Assembly: GCA_024762735.1 (NCBI GenBank)
Contig: JANTGU010000009.1
Span: 1 to 20,547, forward strand
Direction of reading: 5' to 3'
Length of the DNA stretch: 20,547 nt
DNA from: Bacteroidales bacterium
Lineage (GTDB): Bacteria > Bacteroidota > Bacteroidia > Bacteroidales > F082
Of the stretch, positions 13,210 through 20,547 are shown in pieces. The stretch's first letter is position 1, and each line of letters opens with the position of its first letter. The notes under the pieces were generated by a model. It saw nothing but the letters and a program-made list of their open reading frames with translations, ran no database searches and was not told the origin of the DNA. The position numbers and the translations under genes are program-made.

Positions 13210-14566
13210 CGAACATATCAACAATCTGTTTAAACAGAAGTTTGAGGACTTTGCTCCTCAGCCGCCCGAACATGTTTGGGCTAATATTGCTTCTGCGTTA
13301 GACAAAGGGACTGCCCCTGTTTGGTATCATACCCTCGCGGCAAAAATTATTGCCCTATTGGTGGGGGTAATCGTGTTGTGGGGTGGTTATTGGCTATTAA
13401 CAAACAAACCACAGCCGGTTAAAAAACAAACTCCGGTGACGGCTTATCAAAACAGCTCCAAGGGTAAAACAACCATTGACCGTAAAGTCGATAGCAATAT
13501 TGGTGCGACAACAACGATTGACAACGCATCAAAGAAAAGTCATGCCAAACCCGAACATAATAAGAATAACAATGGTGTTGACAAAACAAGTGTAGCTCCC
13601 GCGATGACTGCCTCTTTATCAGGCCGTCATTTGAAAAATCCACCTGCTTCAAACACGCGGGAAGAAACCTCGAAAATTCATGATTCTCAAATTGCATTAA
13701 ACGGACAACAAGATGATGACCTTGCGAAAGCCGACATGAATCAGTCAGAAGCAATGAGTGGCATCGATAAAATAGAAAGTAAAGCAGTGGCGCTGAACAA
13801 CGATGTAACTCCCCTGCATTTAAAGCCCGTTACCCGCAATTCAAACACCCATGAATCAACCGCCAAAAAGCAAACCGGTAGATGGGCACTGGGGCTTTAC
13901 TTTTCACCGGAGTTTATTTTCGATCCGTTTGACTCGTTAACCATCCAAAATAGTTACGCTTTAAAAGTGGAACCGACCTATTACATCAATAGCCACTGGT
14001 TTATTCGCCCGGGCGTTGGCGTAAGCTACGCCAGGGACAAGGGCTTTGTGAAAGCTAACTACTTAAGCTGGGATTACCTCGGAAGCTACGAAGATGTTAT
14101 TAATGTTACTTTTGATACCGTTGGTAATACAGTAACACCGGTTTATCATACACAAACCAGGGATGTGTACGATTCTATATTGCATGTTACCATTTCGGAA
14201 GAAACCAACCGCTATTTGTATTTACAAACCTCCATGGTTTTTGGATATCACAACCATGTTAGCAAGTTTGGATGGAGTGTTTATGCCGGCCCTCAGGTAA
14301 ACTTTATCCTGGCCGAAAAAAGAGACAATCCCGTAAAGGAAAATAGTTCGACCGTTTATTTAAAGTATAACCTGGCACAAAGAAAATCGCCCCAATATGG
14401 TTTGAAACTGGGAGTTGGAATGGATTATGCCGTGGCTAAAAGGTGGTTGATAACCGTTGAACCCGAATACAATTACTTTTTTAACGGCATTAACGGAGGC
14501 GACATGTACAGCAAACCGCTTTCGGGAATCGGGCTGCGTTTTGGACTTATTTACACGATAAAATAA
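13196..14566 (+). CDS. membrane-anchored protein with C-terminal outer-membrane beta-barrel-like domain, probable ECF sigma partner
   Basis: The only available start is a TTG at 13196, because an in-frame stop lies at 13178-13180 and no ATG occurs for over 130 codons. The 456-residue product has a cytoplasmic part (1-44) with APQPPEHVWANIASAL (20-35), of the kind seen before the membrane span in Bacteroidota anti-sigma-like proteins. One transmembrane helix follows (about 47-68). A long polar linker (about 70-225) is rich in Asn, Lys, Ser and Thr. The domain from 227 to 456 has alternating aromatic/hydrophobic beta strands ending GLRFGLIYTIK, like small outer-membrane barrels. The linker could span the periplasm. 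The gene overlaps the sigma gene by 14 bases. No known anti-sigma motif is certain; the role is inferred. Confidence 0.75.
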   Translation: MEANNEHINNLFKQKFEDFAPQPPEHVWANIASALDKGTAPVWYHTLAAKIIALLVGVIVLWGGYWLLTNKPQPVKKQTPVTAYQNSSKGKTTIDRKVDSNIGATTTIDNASKKSHAKPEHNKNNNGVDKTSVAPAMTASLSGRHLKNPPASNTREETSKIHDSQIALNGQQDDDLAKADMNQSEAMSGIDKIESKAVALNNDVTPLHLKPVTRNSNTHESTAKKQTGRWALGLYFSPEFIFDPFDSLTIQNSYALKVEPTYYINSHWFIRPGVGVSYARDKGFVKANYLSWDYLGSYEDVINVTFDTVGNTVTPVYHTQTRDVYDSILHVTISEETNRYLYLQTSMVFGYHNHVSKFGWSVYAGPQVNFILAEKRDNPVKENSSTVYLKYNLAQRKSPQYGLKLGVGMDYAVAKRWLITVEPEYNYFFNGINGGDMYSKPLSGIGLRFGLIYTIK

Positions 14567-14581
14567 AATGAGAAGGATACC

Positions 14582-16147
14582 ATGTTGAAAAGATATTTTA
14601 TACTATTTATTGCCATACTGCTTACAGGGTTTGTTGAGGCAGGTACTACCAGCAACAAGCCCAACAACATTATTGTCACTGGACAAATCATCAATAAAAA
14701 GTATGGCAACGGCATTGCCAACCATAAAGTAATTATTACCACGCCCGACATAAAAACAGGAGGGCAAGGGTATTATAAAGAGGTCTTTACGGATGAAGAG
14801 GGGTTTTATTATGACACCATCAACACCAACCTGACAAAAGGTAGCCTGGAGGTTTTTACTTATGATAAAGACGAACAAAAAATCGACTCGACAGTGTATT
14901 ACCGTTTCTTCCGTAATACCGAAATGTCGCTTTTGGTTGATTTGACCATCAGCATGCCTTTTCATACCAGTTTGATTAAAGCTCGTTTTAAGTACGTGCA
15001 AAAACAGGGTGGCAACAGGTTTTACTACCGGTTTGTCAACCTGTCGTCGGGTCAAAATATTATATCCTACCAATGGTATTTTGGCGACGGAACGGTTTCC
15101 CACGATAAAAATCCTGATCACACCTATTTAAGCCCGGGAATATATCGTGTAAAACTTATTATCAAGTCGAGCCTGAACGGCACGCCAAGTTCCAACACCT
15201 ATTCAAAATTGATTCTGATTCGCGAAAGAACACTTTACCATATTGGCGGTCAGGTTTTTGCCAACCTGTTTCCCATCGACCATGGTAAAGCATTTTTATA
15301 TTTTAAAGATTCGACCGATGTATTTATTCCTGTTGATACCGTAACGTTTGACACGTTAGGCTATTACATTTTTTACAACCTTCCGCAAGGCGACTATCTT
15401 GTAAAAGCACAACCCGACAGAACCTCGGAGTTTTATGAGCTTTATTGCCCGACTTACTACGGGGATGCGTTAAAATGGCAAAATTCAACCACTTGTGATG
15501 TGTGCAGCACCTCGTGGGATTATGATATTCACCTGTTGCCCGTCGAAGGCGTATTGTCAGGAGAAGGAATCATTAAAGGAAATGTTTTCGTGGTTGATAA
15601 CGGCCTCAAACGATTTGGCCTAGAATCGGGAGCAAACATTACCCTCTACCTTCTCGATTCATCGGGCAACAACATGACTTACCTCTACACCGGCTTGGAG
15701 GGCGATTTCGATTTTTCTGATTTAAATCTCGATCAGTACAAACTCTTTCCCGAAGTAACCGGGGTAAACACTTCCGAAATTAATGTGGAATTGAACGAGG
15801 AAACACCACAAATCGACAGCATGATTATCGAGCTGAGCCTTTCCAGTGTTGACTTTATTCTTCCATCGAAAAAAGCACACCCTGAATTAATCAGTAATCT
15901 CTATCCCAACCCCCTGGCAAATGGTGATAAGGTATTATTATCGGTTAAACTACAAAGTGCAGGGGAAGTAACCCTAACCATTACTGATTTTAACGGGAAA
16001 ACCATTTCCAAAAATCAGATTGATGTAAATCAGGGCTCATCCAGGTTTCACATTCCCGTTAATCAATTATCAAACGGCATCTACCTGGTTTCGATAACCA
16101 ATGAGCAAGGCCAAACCGACACCAAAAGGTTGGTTGTAAGCCGTTAA
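14582..16147 (+). CDS. PKD-domain surface protein with T9SS sorting domain
   Basis: The 521-residue protein has a signal peptide (about 1-20). A carboxypeptidase-regulatory-like/Ig-like segment (30-125) includes the IIVTGQIINKKYGNGIANHKV pattern in shortened form. A PKD domain at about 135-215 has its hallmark YQWYFGDGT (163-171) and HTYLSPGIYRVKL (180-192). Two more Ig-like repeats (about 220-318 and 330-425) follow. The C-terminal sorting domain runs from NLYPNP (439-444) to KRLVVSR at the end, which directs export by the type IX system and surface attachment or release. Two cysteines, C305 and C308, stand as CDVC. It lies 15 bases after the barrel protein, suggesting a sigma-partner-cargo operon. 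The binding target is unknown. Confidence 0.85.
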   Translation: MLKRYFILFIAILLTGFVEAGTTSNKPNNIIVTGQIINKKYGNGIANHKVIITTPDIKTGGQGYYKEVFTDEEGFYYDTINTNLTKGSLEVFTYDKDEQKIDSTVYYRFFRNTEMSLLVDLTISMPFHTSLIKARFKYVQKQGGNRFYYRFVNLSSGQNIISYQWYFGDGTVSHDKNPDHTYLSPGIYRVKLIIKSSLNGTPSSNTYSKLILIRERTLYHIGGQVFANLFPIDHGKAFLYFKDSTDVFIPVDTVTFDTLGYYIFYNLPQGDYLVKAQPDRTSEFYELYCPTYYGDALKWQNSTTCDVCSTSWDYDIHLLPVEGVLSGEGIIKGNVFVVDNGLKRFGLESGANITLYLLDSSGNNMTYLYTGLEGDFDFSDLNLDQYKLFPEVTGVNTSEINVELNEETPQIDSMIIELSLSSVDFILPSKKAHPELISNLYPNPLANGDKVLLSVKLQSAGEVTLTITDFNGKTISKNQIDVNQGSSRFHIPVNQLSNGIYLVSITNEQGQTDTKRLVVSR

Positions 16148-16337
16148 GGTTTTTAATGGCTCCGTGTCAATATTTTTTAAACGGATTTTCTACGGGATGG
16201 AATTCTGTCCTCCTCAAGTTAAAGTGATAAAGTTGTCCAGGTTGTAATAACCGAAGGGATACGGAGTACCGACTTTAGTCGGGCATCCTCGAAAAATTAA
16301 ATCCGTCTGTTGTCGGATTATTCTTCAGAATATGAAA
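16148..16337. terminator. intergenic region between convergent genes with two short hairpins
   Basis: No gene is seen. CCGAC-TTTA-GTCGG lies at 16269-16282, flanked by GGAT and ATCC. AATCCG (16300-16305) pairs with CGGATT (16314-16319). The second is near the stop of the minus-strand propeller gene and could end either transcript, though neither is followed by a clean T run. Confidence 0.4.
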
Positions 16338-17987
16338 TTATTCTTTAACAAACTTCATTGCTTCTGTTCCCTTGTCACCGGTTACTTTTAGCAGGTAAAG
16401 CCCGGCCGGCAGGTCTTCTACATTTATCGTGTACTTTTTACTCTGGCCTGTGGTCTTTATACTTTTTACTTGTTTACCGGTATTATCAAAAATCTCTAAT
16501 TTGTTAATTGGAAATTGGAAATTATTAATTACAATCGTAAGGTTGTCGGTAACGGGGTTGGGAAAAACATTTATTGCATCCACAAAATTGTTTTCTTGTA
16601 TGCCAACAATATTATCAATTTTCGCAATGAACATATCACCACCGCCTTCACTGGTTAAAGTAGTTGTTCCGAAGGTAATGGTGGGACTTTTAAACACACC
16701 CGTTAAGAGAACATTTCCATTGGCATCTGAAGTAACGCTGATGCTTCTATCAAAAGAAGTTCCTCCTGCTCTTTTAGCCCAGAGGACATTTCCGTCGGCA
16801 TCATATTTCACAATAAATATGTCACCACTGCCTGCACTGGTTAAGGTAGTTGTCCCGAAGGTGATGGTGTCACTGGCAAAAAAACCCGTTACAAAAATAT
16901 TACCGTCACCGTCTGTGGCAACACTAAAGCCATCATCATTTTCTATTCCGCCTGCACTTTTCGCCCAAAGGACATTACCTCCTGCGTCATATTTCACAAT
17001 GAATATGTCAGCACTGCCTGCATTGGTTAAAGTGTCCGTCCCAAAGGTGATGTTATCACTTTCGATAAAACCCGTTACAAAAATATTTCCGTCACTGTCT
17101 GTGGCAACGCCAAAGCCTTGATCATTTTCTATTCCGCCAGCACTTTTTGCCCAGAGGACATTACCGCCGGCATCATATTCCACAATAAACATATCCGATT
17201 CGCCTGCATTGGTTAAAGTATCCGTTCCAAACGTAATAAAGGAACCATAATACTCACCCGTTACAAAAATATTTCCGTCACTGTCTGTGGCAACGCCGGA
17301 GCCTCCTCCGTCAGGGTAAGCTCCGCCTGCAGTTTTAGCCCAAAGGATATTTCCGCCGTTGTCATATTTCACAATATACACATTAGCACCACCAGGATTG
17401 GTTAAAGTATCCGTTCCAAACGTAATAAAGGAACCATAATACTCACCCGTTACGAGGATATTTCCGTTGGCATCTGTGGCAACGCCGGAGCCACTATTAA
17501 CAGCAGACCCGTCTGCGGTTTTAGCCCAGAGAACATTTCCTTCAACGTCATATTTCACTATGAACATGTTTTGACTGCCTGCATTGGTTAAAGTATCTGT
17601 CCCGAAGGTGATATAGGGATCGTAAAACTCACCCGTTACAAAAATATTTCCGTCAACGTCAATGGCAACGCTGTTGCCCTCCGCACCAATAATACCGCCT
17701 GCGCTTTTAGCCCAAAGGACATTTCCGCCGGCGTCATATTTCACAATAAACATATTACCATCGCCTGCATTGGTTAAAGTCGTTGTCCCGAAGGTGATGG
17801 AAGGACTCACAAAAATACCCGTTACGAGAATATTTCCGTTAGCGTCGGTGGCAACGCTGAAGCCATAATCACTATACGTTCCACCTGCACTTTTCGCCCA
17901 GATGTAGTCGGGAGATTGGGCGTAAGAGATTCCAAGTTCAAAGATCAATATCAGGGCTAATGTTAAAAAAATTATTAACTTTTTCAT
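16338..17987 (-). CDS. SBBP-repeat seven-bladed beta-propeller protein with T9SS sorting domain
   Basis: The 549-residue protein has a signal peptide (about 1-23, ..LGISYAQ). Seven tandem repeats follow, starting at residues 30, 92, 154, 216, 279, 341 and 403. All are 62 residues except the fourth (63), and the last is partial. Each reads roughly WAKSAGG..GFSVATDANGN, then ILVTG, ITFGTTTLTNAG and MFIVKYD. This is the SBBP (seven-bladed beta-propeller) repeat, and the number fits one complete propeller. The C-terminal sorting domain runs from VFPNP (474) to the end, with LPAGLYLLKVTGD near 526-538. It should be secreted by the type IX system and either anchored or released. No catalytic motif is seen; such proteins usually bind. 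Monocistronic, convergent with the PKD protein. Confidence 0.9.
   Translation of the reverse strand: MKKLIIFLTLALILIFELGISYAQSPDYIWAKSAGGTYSDYGFSVATDANGNILVTGIFVSPSITFGTTTLTNAGDGNMFIVKYDAGGNVLWAKSAGGIIGAEGNSVAIDVDGNIFVTGEFYDPYITFGTDTLTNAGSQNMFIVKYDVEGNVLWAKTADGSAVNSGSGVATDANGNILVTGEYYGSFITFGTDTLTNPGGANVYIVKYDNGGNILWAKTAGGAYPDGGGSGVATDSDGNIFVTGEYYGSFITFGTDTLTNAGESDMFIVEYDAGGNVLWAKSAGGIENDQGFGVATDSDGNIFVTGFIESDNITFGTDTLTNAGSADIFIVKYDAGGNVLWAKSAGGIENDDGFSVATDGDGNIFVTGFFASDTITFGTTTLTSAGSGDIFIVKYDADGNVLWAKRAGGTSFDRSISVTSDANGNVLLTGVFKSPTITFGTTTLTSEGGGDMFIAKIDNIVGIQENNFVDAINVFPNPVTDNLTIVINNFQFPINKLEIFDNTGKQVKSIKTTGQSKKYTINVEDLPAGLYLLKVTGDKGTEAMKFVKE
16608..17900 (-). repeat. seven tandem 186-189-bp coding repeats
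   Basis: The DNA of the SBBP region is itself repetitive. The longest identical block seen is 54 bases, present at 17211-17264 and again at 17400-17453, exactly one 63-codon repeat apart. This includes many synonymous positions, so blades three and four share recent duplication or gene conversion. Confidence 0.8.
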
Positions 17988-18261
17988 TTCATTTAAGTTT
18001 TAATTTTTGACTACTTCGATTTTTTAGGTTTCTCCTAGCTGATAAAATTACAGTTTTTTTCTTAAACTTTCACCTTTTAGTTGTATTCTGTACAAAGTAT
18101 GTCCAACAAAAAGAATTGTATAGTATTGTCCGGAATTACTTTCGGGTGTCCCATGGACGAAAACAAATAATGCTGAAGAGATTTCTCAGTCGTGCCTCCT
18201 ACTAATGACAAGTATTTTGTAAGTTGTAGTATTTCAGGTATTTGTCTAAACATTCGTTCAG

Positions 18262-18296
18262 CCCCCGAGCTGCTCCGATAACTATCGGAGCGGGGG
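18262..18296. repeat. CCGATAACTATCGG-type palindrome
   Basis: GCTCCGATA (18272-18280), AC, then TATCGGAGC (18283-18291) is a perfect 9-bp stem. CCCCC (18262-18266) and GGGGG (18292-18296) add an outer stem across a 5-base bulge. Confidence 0.75.
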
Positions 18297-18327
18297 AGAG
18301 AGGATGTTTGCTCAAAAATTTCCACTC

Positions 18328-18361
18328 CTCCGGCCCCGTATAGTTATCGGGGAGCCCGGAG
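18328..18361. repeat. second CCGATAACTATCGG-related palindrome, nested
   Basis: CTCCGG (18328-18333) pairs with CCGGAG (18356-18361). Inside it CCCCG (18334-18338) pairs with CGGGG (18348-18352), with a loop TATAGTTAT. The reverse strand reads CCCCGATAACTATACGGGG, close to the element 40 bases upstream. Confidence 0.7.
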
Positions 18362-18394
18362 AACTATCAGGTTTTTGTCATTGCTTTTTGTGGG

Positions 18395-18526
18395 CTCCAT
18401 GTTTTTTGGAGTCTTATGACTCGGGAGGACGTTGGGGCTGGCTTGGGCAAGAACCGGCGTCATGCCGACCTTGTGGAGGCTTGCCCGTACTCAACGGTAC
18501 GTTCGGGCGGGCATCTCCCAAGCCTC
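18395..18526. ncRNA. possible structured RNA or decayed element: run of hairpins
   Basis: In order: CTCCA/TGGAG (18395-18411), GAGTC-TTAT-GACTC (18409-18422), CGGC-GTCAT-GCCG (18455-18467), and GAGGCTTG (18476-18483) with CAAGCCTC (18519-18526). GGCTTGGG (18440-18447) can compete for the same right arm, CCCAAGCC (18517-18524). Whether it is transcribed is unknown. The low confidence reflects that hairpins alone do not prove an RNA gene. Confidence 0.3.
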
Positions 18527-18589
18527 AATGTTCCCTTTCTGCAAAAGGCATCTTTACAATGGGGGCAAGTCGCCGACAGGGTATTGTAG

Positions 18590-18612
18590 TCACACGGTTG
18601 CAAACCGTGTGA
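18590..18612. repeat. ACGGTTTGCAAACCGT-family palindrome, second copy
   Basis: TCACACGGTT, loop GCA, then AACCGTGTGA: perfect 10-bp arms. It is followed by GAGG and a T tract (18617-18623), so it could terminate + strand transcription. Its core matches 12418-12439. Confidence 0.75.
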
Positions 18613-18690
18613 GAGGTTTTTTTAGTCGTGAATTGAGCGAGCAGTTTATATGGTTGCCAGGCATGCGGGAAGGAAATGATATTATAACAG

Positions 18691-18712
18691 CACAAGGTTA
18701 CAAACCGTGTGA
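18691..18712. repeat. ACGGTTTGCAAACCGT-family palindrome, degenerate third copy
   Basis: CACAAGGTTACAAACCGTGTG has one intact arm (AACCGTGTG) and one worn arm (CACAAGGTT). It lies 39 bases past the queD stop on the minus strand. Confidence 0.6.
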
Positions 18713-18750
18713 GACAGAGAACGCGAGATAATGCCTAGAAGGTTCCCCGA

Positions 18751-19209
18751 CTACCTGTTTTCGTCGGCAAACCACTCTGCATACGAGGTTACGGTTTCGC
18801 GCAGCATTAAATATTTCAGGTCGATGTTTCGGGGAAGTTCGGTTTTAATTCTTTCCGCAAAATCGATTAACATCATTTCGCTGGTAGGTTGATAATCGAG
18901 CAAGATAATTTTTTCATAATTCTTTTTTAACTCGACAACCAGCGTTTCCGAAACATCACTTCGTAACACCAGGGCATGATCAAAAGGCTCTACAATTACT
19001 TTTCTGACAATTTTCTTTAAATCGCCAAAATCCATCACCATGCCCAACTTGGGATGCCCCTGCTCCTTGAGGGGATATCCTGCAACCGTAACCAACAACT
19101 CGTACGAATGGCCATGAATATTTTTGCACAACCCATCATAGCCCGGCAACGAATGCGCCGCTTCAAACTTAAACTCCTTGGTAATTCTTATGTAGGACTT
19201 TGAACTCAT
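18751..19209 (-). CDS. queD: 6-pyruvoyl-tetrahydropterin synthase / QueD family enzyme
   Basis: The 152-residue protein has the zinc ligands His19 (FEAAHSLPG), His32 and His34, within C28-x3-H32-G-H34. Cys28 is the catalytic cysteine, and the Cys-x3-His-Gly-His spacing is the one used by QueD and PTPS-I-like enzymes. Asp77-His78 (FDHALVL) and Glu138 (LRETVTSYAEW) complete the active site. QueD turns 7,8-dihydroneopterin triphosphate into 6-carboxy-5,6,7,8-tetrahydropterin on the way to queuosine. A PTPS activity is the alternative, and no queC, queE or queF is nearby to settle it. Its ATG overlaps the nuclease stop (ATGA), so the two are co-translated. Confidence 0.88.
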   Translation of the reverse strand: MSSKSYIRITKEFKFEAAHSLPGYDGLCKNIHGHSYELLVTVAGYPLKEQGHPKLGMVMDFGDLKKIVRKVIVEPFDHALVLRSDVSETLVVELKKNYEKIILLDYQPTSEMMLIDFAERIKTELPRNIDLKYLMLRETVTSYAEWFADENR

Positions 19210-20312
19210 GATGCTTTTAAGAATTTATACTGTTTGATGAATTTACCGTCAGGGGTTTCCACGATTAAGAGATACAATCCCTTTTGATACTTACTGACAT
19301 CAATATTATTTTCGTTAGAATGTAAGGTTCCCCGTTTTATTTTTTGCCCTGCCATGTTAACAATAAAATAGGTAGCCTCTCCACTATTGGTATAACTGAT
19401 ATGAAGCAGGTTTACCACCGGATTAGGATATACCGTCAATTTTAAATCGAGGGGGTTTACCACGGCAGAAGGATCAACCCAGATAAGGGTAATATATTCG
19501 GGATGATCGACAAAGGGATTGCGATTTTGTTGAAAGTCGTAAATTTTATCGTTACGGTCTAACTCCTTTTGGCTCACGGGGTCTTCGTTACTCCATTTGA
19601 CCATCAGGTTCAGATACCAGTCTTCAAACACGTGATCGTTGGTACCGTCAAGCACCACATCGGCATTGGAAGAGTTGTTTTCCCAACTGCCAATTTCATT
19701 TTCATAGCGGGTAGCCATGTAAAAATAGACACGGGCCAAATCACCCTTAAATTCATCAATGGGTTCAAAAGCAGTACCTGAATAGCCGGGGGCATTGCTA
19801 CTTCCCAGTTTGCTGCCATTTTGTGATGTCCAGGTGGCACTTCCCACCTCCGAATAAGCCCAGTTGCTTCTTCTTCCGTTCACGTAGCCATCGGTAGGCA
19901 AAATATGAACCACATCGTTTTTCATGGGCGCCGCGTTGTTAAACCAGCTTTTCGGAAAGGTATGTTCGCGATTGTAACACGATCCTTCGCCACTGTAATT
20001 ACCGCATTGATCAGACCCTTTGTTGTATTCGTAAGGGTTGCTGCCATTGGGGTTATACGAGTAAATATCCCAGATTTTATTGGTAGAGTTTCCGCTGTTG
20101 GTCAGGTTAGCAGGCATCAGGTCGCCGGTTAGGTAAAAGGTCCATAGTGCGCTGTATCCCTGGTCGTGATGATCCTTGATGATGTTGTAAAGCGCAGTTT
20201 TTAACTCGTAACCCGTTTTTCCGTCCGCACTGTTGTAATACCCCGCAGGGGGCTGAGCAAAAGAGACAAATCCTATTAATAAGGAAACAAATAATAATAA
20301 TACTTTCTTCAT
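19206..20312 (-). CDS. secreted endonuclease I (EndA/NucM family) with T9SS sorting domain
   Basis: The ATG at 20312..20310 is the preferred start. The open frame continues five codons to a TTG, which lacks support. The 368-residue product has a signal peptide (about 1-20, ..LLIGFVSFAQ). The beta-beta-alpha-metal nuclease core is YNREHTFPKSWF (113-124) with general base His117. NDVVHILPTDGYVNGRRSN (132-150) follows with metal-site Asn and His candidates. FKGDLARVYFYMATRYE (188-204) and NDKIYDFQQNRNPFVDHPEY (254-273) are the later endonuclease I signatures. The type IX sorting domain runs from about 292 (LTVYPNP) to the end, so the enzyme is exported to the surface or medium. A role in DNA scavenging is likely. 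Cys103 and Cys112 may form a disulfide. Confidence 0.92.
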   Translation of the reverse strand: MKKVLLLFVSLLIGFVSFAQPPAGYYNSADGKTGYELKTALYNIIKDHHDQGYSALWTFYLTGDLMPANLTNSGNSTNKIWDIYSYNPNGSNPYEYNKGSDQCGNYSGEGSCYNREHTFPKSWFNNAAPMKNDVVHILPTDGYVNGRRSNWAYSEVGSATWTSQNGSKLGSSNAPGYSGTAFEPIDEFKGDLARVYFYMATRYENEIGSWENNSSNADVVLDGTNDHVFEDWYLNLMVKWSNEDPVSQKELDRNDKIYDFQQNRNPFVDHPEYITLIWVDPSAVVNPLDLKLTVYPNPVVNLLHISYTNSGEATYFIVNMAGQKIKRGTLHSNENNIDVSKYQKGLYLLIVETPDGKFIKQYKFLKAS

Positions 20313-20356
20313 TTTTTTAAAATTCAATAACCAATAATTTTTTAATCCTCGACCGC

Positions 20357-20547
20357 TTACACTATGAACAGAAAATACAAGGCCGCGAAAACAAATACCA
20401 GTGATCCAAGTATGTACAACAAGGAAGCAAACGCATAAGCACTTTTTTTCTCCTCGGTAAAAATAGCAGGTATCATTAAAAAAGAGGTCAGGAAGAACAG
20501 GGCAATAAGACTTGTTTCAAATTTTACCTCGGGAAAAAACCAGAACA
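20357..20547 (-). CDS. C-terminal part of an unknown membrane protein (cut by window edge)
   Basis: Reading on the minus strand from 20545 to the stop TAA at 20359..20357 gives 62 residues. They begin FWFFPEVKFETSLIALFFLT and end in a second hydrophobic helix (..SLVFVFAALYFLFIV). Two membrane helices are separated by a short charged loop (TEEKKSA). The frame runs off the window, so the start and full size are unknown. It precedes the nuclease gene by 44 bases on the same strand and may share its transcript. I do not recognise the family. Confidence 0.6.
   Translation of the reverse strand, partial: FWFFPEVKFETSLIALFFLTSFLMIPAIFTEEKKSAYAFASLLYILGSLVFVFAALYFLFIV

Larger units (their letters stand above)
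17988..18750. other. 760-base region without a convincing gene, rich in palindromic elements
   Basis: Short open frames exist on both strands here, but none has a recognisable protein pattern, good start or codon bias. The left part (17988-18250) is AT-rich. It includes GCTGAAGAGATTTCTC at 18171-18186 followed by TCGTGCCTCC, which looks like a worn copy of a dispersed Bacteroidota intergenic repeat (from memory). The central part, about 18260-18620, is visibly GC-richer than its surroundings and holds many inverted repeats listed separately. The right part (18620-18750) has nothing but a degenerate palindrome. Confidence 0.6.

Noticed and set aside
16608..17900. Regular repeats that might suggest a CRISPR or satellite array
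   Set aside because: The period is 186-189 bases without variable spacers, and the frame is an intact SBBP propeller.
18077..18325. 82-codon minus-strand frame
   Set aside because: It begins within the GC-rich palindrome island, has no domain, and its middle overlaps a worn dispersed repeat.
18484..18510. GCCCG...CGGGC hairpin resembling group II intron domain V
   Set aside because: The catalytic triad, the GNRA loop and the position of the two-base bulge do not fit, and no reverse transcriptase or other intron domains are near.
18465..18612. Minus-strand frame reading CPHCKDAFCRKGTLRLGRC, zinc-ribbon-like
   Set aside because: It has no start codon in a sensible place, stops after about 44 codons and passes through the palindrome at its beginning. 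At most it is a fragment of a decayed gene.
18304..18731. Two overlapping + strand open frames of about 100 codons
   Set aside because: They run across palindromes and GC-rich hairpins, have odd composition (Trp, Cys and Arg rich) and no match to any family I know.
20313..20327. TTG start extending the endonuclease by five residues
   Set aside because: The ATG at 20312 gives a normal signal peptide directly.

Overview
The window looks like a chromosomal segment from an anaerobic or facultative Bacteroidota, probably of the Bacteroidales/Marinilabiliales kind. Three proteins end in type IX secretion (T9SS) C-terminal sorting domains. Several promoters fit the Bacteroidota pattern TTTG/TTG, about 19-21 nt, then TAnnTTTG. 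Shine-Dalgarno sites are scarce, and the HigBA, Crp/Fnr and PheS sequences have a Bacteroidota character. The assignment comes from sequence character only; there is no rRNA in the window.

Layout. 1-420: a HigBA-type toxin-antitoxin pair on the minus strand, with the antitoxin cut by the window edge. 561-6460 (minus): a seven-gene cluster transcribed in the order DsrE-like, TusA-like, MvhD-like, QmoA, QmoB/HdrA, a small winged-helix protein, QmoC. A Crp/Fnr-family regulator (6625-7305, plus) diverges from it, and a perfect TGTGA-N6-TCACA box lies between them. 7374-9025: a secreted cyclophilin and PheS, translationally coupled, ending in a strong terminator. 9185-9883: an unrecognised secreted protein. 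9910-10938 (minus): phosphofructokinase. 11087-12376: a dicarboxylate/acidic amino-acid symporter. 12655-16147: an ECF sigma factor, an inner-membrane-anchored protein with a C-terminal outer-membrane barrel-like domain, and a PKD/T9SS cell-surface protein, apparently one operon. 16338-17987 (minus): a seven-repeat SBBP beta-propeller with a T9SS tail. 18000-18750: no gene, but many palindromes in a GC-richer island. 18751-20312 (minus): QueD/PTPS and a T9SS-exported endonuclease I, overlapping by ATGA. 20357-20547 (minus): the C-terminus of an unknown membrane protein.

The most interesting part is the DsrE-TusA-MvhD-QmoAB-wHTH-QmoC cluster. The sequence shows sulfur-carrier proteins (persulfide shuttles of the TusA/DsrE families) encoded upstream of a flavin/Fe-S Hdr-like electron-transfer module that ends in a heme-b/quinone membrane subunit. 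In sulfate reducers QmoABC works with APS reductase, but no aprAB, dsrAB or hdrB is visible here. The inferred role is a sulfur-carrier-to-menaquinone (or reverse) redox pathway controlled by the neighbouring Crp/Fnr protein. Other noteworthy items are a structured leader that may cover the start codon of the ECF sigma gene, a dispersed ACGGTTTGCAAACCGT palindrome family, and the structured noncoding island at about 18260-18620.
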